A stretch of DNA of 12,119 nt from Syntrophaceae bacterium UBA2251 (lineage in GTDB: Bacteria > Desulfobacterota > Syntrophia > Syntrophales > UBA2251), in the NCBI GenBank assembly GCA_002347815.1, contig DDXV01000070.1:1-12119 (forward strand), read 5' to 3'. Both the position numbers and the translations under genes were made by a program. The notes below the pieces were generated by a model. That model worked only from the letters and a program-made list of their open reading frames with translations, did not search any database and was not told the DNA's origin. Shown here in pieces: positions 7,130-12,119 of the stretch; the first letter of the stretch is position 1; the number at the start of each line of letters is the position of its first letter.

Positions 7130-8787
7130 GCAGGAGTCTCCTTATCAGCGTGCGCAAGTACTGTGCGACCGGCAGAGGTGGTGCGGTACCGCTGCTTCGA
7201 GCTGCGGGGTTTATCGGGGATGGTCCGTTCCAGGAGTTCCAAGGCAATGAGCACTTCAAGATAGCGTTTACGGAAGTGTTCTCGGTCTTTGATCTTCGCG
7301 GCAGCCTGCAACTCTTCTCGGTTTTTTTCGCCTGACGCAGCGGCTTTGAGTATTGCCACGACTTGCGGGGTGTCTATGGGGTACTTGCGGGGTGCTTGAG
7401 GGGTACTTGCGGGGTACTTGTCCGGTACATGTGCTTTGCGTTTTGATCCGTCATGGGCCTGACTTGGTGCCGACTTGGTGCCGACTTGCCCCGCAACTTG
7501 CCCTGCGACTTGCGGGGTACTTGTGGGGTACTTGTGGGGTACTTGCGGGGTGGCTTCCCCTTCTTGGGCCTTATCATGGGCCTCGTCATGGGCCTGACTT
7601 GGTCCCTTCTTGGTCCCGACTTGTGCGGTATTCGGTGCCTCTTTGGCGCCCGCCTGCGCCCGTACCTCCGGATTGGGATAGAAGATCGCGGTGAAAAAGC
7701 CGTTCTCTTCGAAGGTCGGCGCCGGGCAATGTTGTGCCCGTGCCTCCTCGCGCATGCGCTTGATGCCGGTACCGGCCTTTTCAATGAAGGTGATGCGGTG
7801 GAGCATATCTGCAAGAAGGGCATTGCGGCGGATGCTCTTCCGGCCGAGGTCGGCAAGTTTCATCCCTTTGGGCAGGCCGCCTGGGCTCGAGATCTCTATC
7901 CGGTCGGTATAGATCTCCACGAAAACATTGGCCCCCTCCATGAACCAGTCGCGATGCATGACCGCATTGGTGATGGCTTCGCGAAGGGCCTTCATCGGGT
8001 ATTCCGGTACGTCCTCCCGGCGCAGCCCTTCAATCCGGTAGGCCGTGCGGGTATTGCGCTCGATGAAGCGCAGGCTATCCTCGATATCCGCAACGATGCC
8101 GCCGGCAAAATCCTTGCGGTCCAAGATGTGCACCTTGTCCGTGCCTTTAGCCAGGAGACAGGTGACGTAGGCCTGGTTGAAAAAATGCCTCACGTTCTTG
8201 GCGAAGAAGAGCACCCCGGCATTGCGGAAAAGGAGTTTGGCGCCGGAACGCTCGGCGGCTTCGATGTTGACCAGAACGTCCTCGGTGCTGGGACGGCCGG
8301 TGATGCCGCTCAACCGGAGCCAGGCATTGTATTTCTCCCGGTCGAAGTCCTGGGGGTAGCGGAACTTTGCGCAGGCCGAGGTATCGAAACGGATAGCCCC
8401 CTCACTGCGGAAGATATCCCGGATCTCGTCGCGGCTGAGCTTCTGGGTGACGGCGCCCTGCCGCCAGAAATAACCGTCGCTGCACTGCACCGGCTTGGAT
8501 TCGCTCTCGCGGACCGTCACCACGATGACCTCGCCGATCCGTTGCAGCAGGATCTTGACCGGCGGATCGCAATTGCGGGCGATGTCCTGGATACGGGCGC
8601 GCAGCGCATTGGTATCGGCAATCCCCTTGACGGTGCCGTCGTCGCGCACCCCCAGCAGAATCTTGCCCCCTGCCGTATTGGCAAAGCCCACCAGTTCGCG
8701 GGCGAAGGAAGAGGATGGGCTCTCCTTGTACTCCAGCATGACGCCTTCGCCCTCCTGGAGCAGGATGTCGAGATCGGCGGCTTTCAT
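7126..8787 (-). CDS. AlbA_2 / GHKL-ATPase protein (RecG-like or Schlafen-like) inside the hsd operon
   Basis: A 553-residue protein often labelled ATP-dependent DNA helicase RecG-like or ATP-binding protein, though it has no helicase motor. Residues about 14-128 form an AlbA_2 (Schlafen-type) domain: VMLEYKES, then ELVGFANTAGGKILLGVRDDG. Residues about 265-360 form a GHKL ATPase (HATPase_c_4) domain with the N-box-like REAITNAVMHRDW (269-281) and a glycine box EKAGTGIKRM (336-345). A low-complexity linker (about 370-470) holds three KYPxxTPQ units and two GTKxxPSQAHD units. Residues about 472-545 resemble a winged helix. It overlaps hsdS upstream and hsdR downstream by ATGA, and GAGGAGGT precedes its start. 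That placement suggests a regulator or accessory of the restriction system, which is inference. Confidence 0.9.
   Translation of the reverse strand: MKAADLDILLQEGEGVMLEYKESPSSSFARELVGFANTAGGKILLGVRDDGTVKGIADTNALRARIQDIARNCDPPVKILLQRIGEVIVVTVRESESKPVQCSDGYFWRQGAVTQKLSRDEIRDIFRSEGAIRFDTSACAKFRYPQDFDREKYNAWLRLSGITGRPSTEDVLVNIEAAERSGAKLLFRNAGVLFFAKNVRHFFNQAYVTCLLAKGTDKVHILDRKDFAGGIVADIEDSLRFIERNTRTAYRIEGLRREDVPEYPMKALREAITNAVMHRDWFMEGANVFVEIYTDRIEISSPGGLPKGMKLADLGRKSIRRNALLADMLHRITFIEKAGTGIKRMREEARAQHCPAPTFEENGFFTAIFYPNPEVRAQAGAKEAPNTAQVGTKKGPSQAHDEAHDKAQEGEATPQVPHKYPTSTPQVAGQVAGQVGTKSAPSQAHDGSKRKAHVPDKYPASTPQAPRKYPIDTPQVVAILKAAASGEKNREELQAAAKIKDREHFRKRYLEVLIALELLERTIPDKPRSSKQRYRTTSAGRTVLAHADKETPA
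7360..7552. repeat. In-frame 12-bp minisatellite in the AlbA_2/ATPase linker
   Basis: Two clusters (about 7360-7427 and 7507-7552) of degenerate tandem copies of a 12-base unit, GGGGTACTTGYG on the plus strand, code for the KYPxSTPQ-type repeats on the minus strand. A second unit, GACTTGGTGCC or close variants, recurs between and beyond them (7461-7487 and around 7595-7622). Because 12 is a multiple of three, gain or loss of units would change linker length without breaking the frame. Confidence 0.8.
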
Positions 8788-9965
8788 GCGGCTACCTCCT
8801 CGGGAACGGTGATGTCAAGATCAGTCACATCCACCTCGCCGGTGATGAGCTTGGGCAGTAGTAGGTCGCGCGTGCGGCGGAGGCAAATATTTCGGCTTTC
8901 CAGATTCCACAGATGTGAATAGATATCTTCGGCGTGTTCATGGAACAACGCGCGATCAGCTTTCAAAGGCACGACAATCTGGACTTTTGACAATCCATCT
9001 AAGGTAATCTGCGGTTGGGCAGCGCCTCCAATCACATCGGCAAATCCTCTTTCCTTTAGGCAATGAAAAAGCCAGAAGAAATCAATTTGCTGCTGAACAT
9101 CAAAGGTGAATGAATTGTTGGTTACAAAGCATTTGGGAAGCGTGATTTGCATTTCTCCCACACTTCCACGACAACCGGTAATGATTGTCCTCTCTTCTCT
9201 GGTATATTCGGCATATTTACCAATTATCTTAGCTGCACCATAAACAGGATAAGCAGCATCTGAATTGAGATTTTTTGTTGGGAGGTTTTTCCCGTATTTG
9301 ACGACAACAATGTCAAGCAGGTTCACCACCTCCCACCCATCCGGAGTCCGGCCGAGGGGGGAATCGATGAAGCGGGCATGCTGGTGGCCAGGAAAACGGA
9401 ATTTGATGAACCACTCGCGGTAGAGGTTCTGCGCCATTTCTTCCAGAATTTTGATCCGCCGCAGGTTGTTCTCGATCAGGTCGTCGTAGGCCGAGAGGAT
9501 CGCGGCGATTTTGCGCTGCATTAGGAGAGGAGGACATTTGACCTCAACATTTTCAAAGGAGGTTTTATTGACTATCGGCGTGGCAGCACCTCCGGCGATA
9601 CCCTTGACGGTTTCGCCTAGAGTTGAGAACAGGTAGTAGATGAAGAATGGGTCGTGTCGTTCAATATCAACAACCACGCTGTTGATTTGCTGATTTGTTA
9701 AGCTCTGTTGTGTTGTCAGGCATATTTTCCCGATAGTTGCGCCGATACAGACGAAGCAAATAGATTTCGGCGGCAATATCTGTCGGTAAAATTTGAGGTA
9801 ACCTTCGTGAGATATGAATCGCTCTGTTTGAATAATACGCTCCAATCCCATGTCAGTAGGCGTAATGAATGGAAAGTCTTCACCGAAGTGTTCGGGATTG
9901 TTTGAAGACGGAGTTTTGCCTGTGACTACTGTCCCCAAATCAGCGATACGCATCGTTTGCCACAC
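8784..9965 (-). CDS. hsdS: Type I restriction-modification specificity subunit S
   Basis: The DNA-recognition subunit, 393 residues from the start chosen. It has the two-part HsdS layout: target recognition domain 1 (about 1-150), a helical spacer (about 151-188, ENNLRRIKILEEMAQNLYREW), target recognition domain 2 (about 205-335) and a closing helix (about 336-375). Each half carries the same internal signature, GGAATPIV at 125 and GGAAQPQI at 313, as expected for duplicated half-subunits. The recognition domains are visibly more AT-rich than the flanks, as is usual for exchanged specificity segments. An in-frame ATG at 10004 would add 13 residues, but GGAGG lies 7 bases before the GTG at 9965, and the family usually starts just before W-x-x-x-R-I/L. 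It ends in an ATGA overlap with the next gene. The target sequence cannot be read from this. Confidence 0.95.
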   Translation of the reverse strand: MWQTMRIADLGTVVTGKTPSSNNPEHFGEDFPFITPTDMGLERIIQTERFISHEGYLKFYRQILPPKSICFVCIGATIGKICLTTQQSLTNQQINSVVVDIERHDPFFIYYLFSTLGETVKGIAGGAATPIVNKTSFENVEVKCPPLLMQRKIAAILSAYDDLIENNLRRIKILEEMAQNLYREWFIKFRFPGHQHARFIDSPLGRTPDGWEVVNLLDIVVVKYGKNLPTKNLNSDAAYPVYGAAKIIGKYAEYTREERTIITGCRGSVGEMQITLPKCFVTNNSFTFDVQQQIDFFWLFHCLKERGFADVIGGAAQPQITLDGLSKVQIVVPLKADRALFHEHAEDIYSHLWNLESRNICLRRTRDLLLPKLITGEVDVTDLDITVPEEVAA

Positions 9966-9972
9966 CACTCCG

Positions 9973-9977
9973 CCTCC
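9973..9977 (-). promoter_or_regulatory. Ribosome binding site that decides the hsdS start
   Basis: GGAGG on the minus strand lies seven bases before GTG at 9965 and four before GTG at 9968. The upstream in-frame ATG at 10004 has only a weak GGGGA before it. This favours an internal GTG start for hsdS. Confidence 0.6.
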
Positions 9978-10030
9978 AACCACAGAACACCCTTTAGCTG
10001 TCATGAATTCCCCGAAGTGGAAGCAGCTTA

Positions 10031-10304
10031 ATTGTCGTATCGGCGATACGACAATCCACCCACCCGGGAATTATCGGTAATTGTCTCATCTTGCTGAGAC
10101 AATCCATACCCGTCATTGATTGTCTCGACAGTGTAGAGACAATTCCACAGACATACAGCGATCTTTGCGACACTGTCGCAAGAATCTCTATGCCGTACTC
10201 TGCTCAATTTTGCACGCAGTGCGTGCAAAATTGGTTTATCGGGAAAATTCTCCGCAGCGCGGAGACGATGTGCAGGATCTACAGTTTCCATTCTTCTGCA
10301 GATC
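10031..10304. repeat. Array of seven non-identical palindromes between hsdM and hsdS
   Basis: Seven dyads sit in 274 bases. P1 10031-10055 has 12-bp arms ATTGTCGTATCG and a 1-base centre. P2 10080-10103 has arms ATTGTCTCA. P3 10119-10143 has outer arms ATTGTCTC, an inner ACA/TGT and one mismatch. P4 10165-10181 has arms TTGCGACA and a 1-base centre. P5 10205-10233 has 14-bp arms CAATTTTGCACGCA and a 1-base centre. P6 10249-10265 has arms TCTCCGC and a 3-base centre. P7 10276-10304 has 9-bp arms GATCTACAG with one wobble and an 11-base loop. Centres are 33-49 bases apart. P1-P3 share ATTGTC...GACAAT ends and the others differ, so symmetry is kept rather than sequence. None is followed by a T-run, so they are not ordinary terminators. 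Confidence 0.92.
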
Positions 10305-10321
10305 ACTTTTCAATATCGTCA

Positions 10322-11875
10322 TCATCCCGTCTCCAACAACTTCGCCACATTCTCGGCAATCCGGGCTTCCAACTCCCGGGCCTCGGCGTTGAGTATCTCC
10401 AGTTCCTCGTTCTGCTCCTCCAGTCGTGTCTTGAAGTCGAAATCATCTTCTTCCCGGGCGGCTACGCCCACGTAGCGGCCGGGGTTGAGGCTCCAGCCCT
10501 GGGCTTCGATCTCGGACAGCGTTGCCACTTTGCACAGCCCGGCCACATCGGCATATTTGCCGGAGGGGAACTGTTCGGCCAGCAGGTCGGCGCTGTCGTG
10601 TAGGTTCTCCGGTTTCTCGCCCCGGTAGAGCCGGACGATGTTGGCCAGAAACTCGATCTGGGCCGGGGTCCAGTCGCGATGGGCGCGGTCGATCTGGCGG
10701 TAGAGGTGGCGGGCGTCGATGAAGAGCACCTGATCGGCCCGGGCGGTCTTGTCTTTGCCTCGGTCGAAGAACCAGAGGGTGCAGGGCAGGGTGACGGTGT
10801 AGAAGAAGTTGGAGCCGACGGCGACCATCACATCCACGGCATGGGCTTCGATGAGCTGTTTGCGGATCTCCAGTTCCGAGCTGCGGGCGTCGGAGGCGGA
10901 GTTGGCCATGACGAACCCGGCGCGGCCGGTTTCCGAAAGGGCGCTGTAGAAGATCTGGATCCAGAGGTAGTTGGCGTTGTCGGTGCGGGGCAGGCCGAAG
11001 GGAAAGCGCGGATCGTCCTTGAGCCGGTCCTTGTCCACCCGGTCCACGTTGAAGGGCGGATTGGCCATGACGAAATCGAACTTGCCCGGGGAGCGGTGCA
11101 GGTCCTCGTAGTAGGCGTTGCCCTGGCGGATGTCGCCGGCCAGGCCATGCACGGCCAGGTTCATCTTGCCCAGCCGGACCGTCTCAGCCACCTTTTCCTG
11201 GCCGTAGACGGAGAGCTCGGCGCCGGGGTTCTTCTGGTGCTCAGCGACGAAGCGGGCGCTCTGGACGAACATGCCGCCGGAGCCGCAGGCCGGGTCGAAG
11301 ATGCGGCCCTGGAAGGGTTCGATGATGCCGACGATGAGCTGGACGATGGCGGTGGGGGTGAAGAACTCGCCGCCCTTCTGGCCCTCGCTCATGGCGAAGT
11401 GGCCGAGGAAGTATTCGTAGATCTTGCCGAAGGCGTCCCCCTCGATGTCCATGGGGACGGAGTTCATGGCCTTGAGCAGTGAGTTGAGCAGGGCGTTCTC
11501 GAAGCGGTTGTAGGTCTTGGGGAGCACGTCCTTGAGATCGGGGTTCTCCGCCTCGATGGACCGCATGGCCTCATTGATGGCCGCGCCGATGTTGGCCCCC
11601 TCGGGAAGGGCGATCAGCGCTGAGAAGCGGGCCGCTTCGGGGAGGTAGAGGACGCCCCGGGCCTGATAGTCCACCGGGCCGATCTTCCGTCGCCCGCCGC
11701 CCCCAGCGCCTGTTAGTTCTTTTGCGGCCTCCTGAAATTTATGGTCGGCATAGCGCAGAAAGACGAGCCCGAGCACCGGGACGGAGTATTCGGAGGATTT
11801 CAGCTTGGAATTGGCCCGCAGCTCGTCGGCCGCGGCCCAGAGTCGGGATTCGATAGCGTTGCCGTTGTGGTTCAT
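10322..11875 (-). CDS. hsdM: Type I DNA methyltransferase subunit M (N6-adenine)
   Basis: The modification subunit, 517 residues, which transfers a methyl group from S-adenosylmethionine to adenine in the sequence chosen by HsdS. Residues about 1-145 are the helical HsdM_N domain. The catalytic domain shows the cofactor motif FDPACGSGGM (193-202) and the catalytic NPPF (272-275), the gamma-type adenine methylase arrangement. The C-terminal 40 residues form a charged helix (from EEQNEELEILNAEARELE) that should pack against HsdS. GGGAG precedes the ATG at about 6 bases. It is the first gene of the operon, with promoters at 11931-11959 and 12053-12081. The unusual feature is the gap of over 300 bases, filled with palindromes, before hsdS, where most hsdM genes overlap or abut hsdS. 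Confidence 0.97.
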   Translation of the reverse strand: MNHNGNAIESRLWAAADELRANSKLKSSEYSVPVLGLVFLRYADHKFQEAAKELTGAGGGGRRKIGPVDYQARGVLYLPEAARFSALIALPEGANIGAAINEAMRSIEAENPDLKDVLPKTYNRFENALLNSLLKAMNSVPMDIEGDAFGKIYEYFLGHFAMSEGQKGGEFFTPTAIVQLIVGIIEPFQGRIFDPACGSGGMFVQSARFVAEHQKNPGAELSVYGQEKVAETVRLGKMNLAVHGLAGDIRQGNAYYEDLHRSPGKFDFVMANPPFNVDRVDKDRLKDDPRFPFGLPRTDNANYLWIQIFYSALSETGRAGFVMANSASDARSSELEIRKQLIEAHAVDVMVAVGSNFFYTVTLPCTLWFFDRGKDKTARADQVLFIDARHLYRQIDRAHRDWTPAQIEFLANIVRLYRGEKPENLHDSADLLAEQFPSGKYADVAGLCKVATLSEIEAQGWSLNPGRYVGVAAREEDDFDFKTRLEEQNEELEILNAEARELEARIAENVAKLLETG

Positions 11876-11930
11876 GTATTCTCCCGGGGAATGTTAAGGA
11901 ATATATTCAATGAGCTTTTTAAACGCACGA

Positions 11931-11959
11931 ACTATGCGTCACAGCAGCCGAAGTGTCAA
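11931..11959 (-). promoter_or_regulatory. Sigma70-like promoter upstream of hsdM
   Basis: A perfect -35 TTGACA (11954-11959 on the minus strand) and CATAGT (11931-11936; 4 of 6 matches) are exactly 17 bases apart. Transcription would begin near 11924 and give a leader of about 50 bases. The leader contains a perfect 10-base palindrome, GAATATATTC (11899-11908), which might be an operator site. Confidence 0.6.
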
Positions 11960-12039
11960 GGAAAATGAAGCAATACACCATCATTAGCCCTTGAAAACAA
12001 ACATATTTAGTCATTATTGCCACATTCCGTAAAATTCCC

Positions 12040-12067
12040 TCGACAGCCGCTCAGTATATTGTATAAT
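12040..12067 (+). promoter_or_regulatory. Divergent promoter pointing out of the window
   Basis: On the plus strand TCGACA (12040-12045; 5 of 6) is followed after 16 bases by a perfect TATAAT (12062-12067). Transcription would start near 12074. The only ATG before the window ends opens a six-codon frame, so the gene served must lie beyond 12119. Confidence 0.5.
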
Positions 12068-12081
12068 AGATCACATGACAA
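12053..12081 (-). promoter_or_regulatory. Second, upstream promoter facing hsdM
   Basis: On the minus strand TTGTCA (12076-12081; 5 of 6) and TATACT (12053-12058; 5 of 6) are separated by 17 bases. The leader to hsdM would be about 170 bases. It interlocks with the divergent plus-strand promoter at 12040-12067, so the two cannot be occupied by polymerase at the same time. Confidence 0.55.
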
Positions 12082-12119
12082 ATCGCTTGCTATAAACGGG
12101 TCTGCGACAAAAAAGTAGG

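Noticed and set aside
5123..7264. 713-codon open frame on the plus strand opposite hsdR
   Set aside because: Its protein is arginine-, histidine- and valine-rich with no recognisable domain. It mirrors the codon bias of hsdR, whose motifs are complete on the other strand.
7453..8922. 489-codon plus-strand frame opposite the AlbA_2/ATPase gene
   Set aside because: It is an antisense shadow. The minus-strand protein has clear domains, and the plus-strand translation has none.
8784..9965. Phase-variable hsdS shuffling locus
   Set aside because: Only one hsdS is present. There are no inverted partial hsdS copies and no recombinase gene in the window.
10205..10233. Intrinsic terminator between hsdM and hsdS
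   Set aside because: The 14-bp palindrome is strong, but A-rich rather than T-rich sequence follows it on both strands, so it lacks the T-run.
10031..10304. CRISPR array
   Set aside because: The units are not copies of one repeat, their arms change from unit to unit, and no cas genes are present. The regularity lies in symmetry and spacing, not in sequence.
10679..11482. 267-codon plus-strand frame opposite hsdM
   Set aside because: The valine/glycine/aspartate-rich translation is typical of the antisense of a GC-rich gene. HsdM motifs lie on the minus strand.

Overview
The window is a chromosomal accessory island from a moderately GC-rich bacterium. It has Shine-Dalgarno starts, sigma70-like promoters and ATGA-overlapping operon genes. 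Nothing fixes the taxon. The protein style is compatible with a Gram-negative environmental lineage such as Desulfobacterota, but that is a guess. Every gene I accept lies on the minus strand, so transcription runs from high to low coordinates.

Right to left, the layout is as follows. (1) 11876-12119 is an AT-rich control region. It has two candidate promoters facing the hsd genes and one overlapping divergent promoter pointing out of the window. (2) 3965-11875 is a complete type I restriction-modification operon: hsdM, hsdS, an AlbA_2/GHKL-ATPase gene (Schlafen-like or 'RecG-like') and hsdR. The last three are joined by 4-bp ATGA overlaps. Between hsdM and hsdS sits a 0.3-kb array of seven palindromes with different sequences (10031-10304), which is the most unusual structure in the window. 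(3) 2210-3948 holds three small genes in the wake of hsdR: a DUF6933-like protein, an unrecognised helical protein and a CcbP-type calcium-binding protein. (4) 843-2114 holds a HEPN/MNT pair with its own good promoter and an attached uncharacterised gene, closed by a weak terminator. (5) 530-751 is an antitoxin-like gene with no recognisable toxin partner in the window. (6) 1-529 has no gene I can support. It holds a 30-bp imperfect inverted repeat, short direct repeats that recall IS21-type ends, and two G7 tracts.

Together HsdM, HsdS and HsdR would make a methyltransferase (M2S) and a DNA-translocating endonuclease (R2M2S). The AlbA_2/ATPase protein is translated in lock-step between specificity and restriction subunits, so it is probably a regulator or accessory of the same system. 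The downstream HEPN/MNT and orphan antitoxin genes make the whole stretch look like a defence and toxin-antitoxin island.
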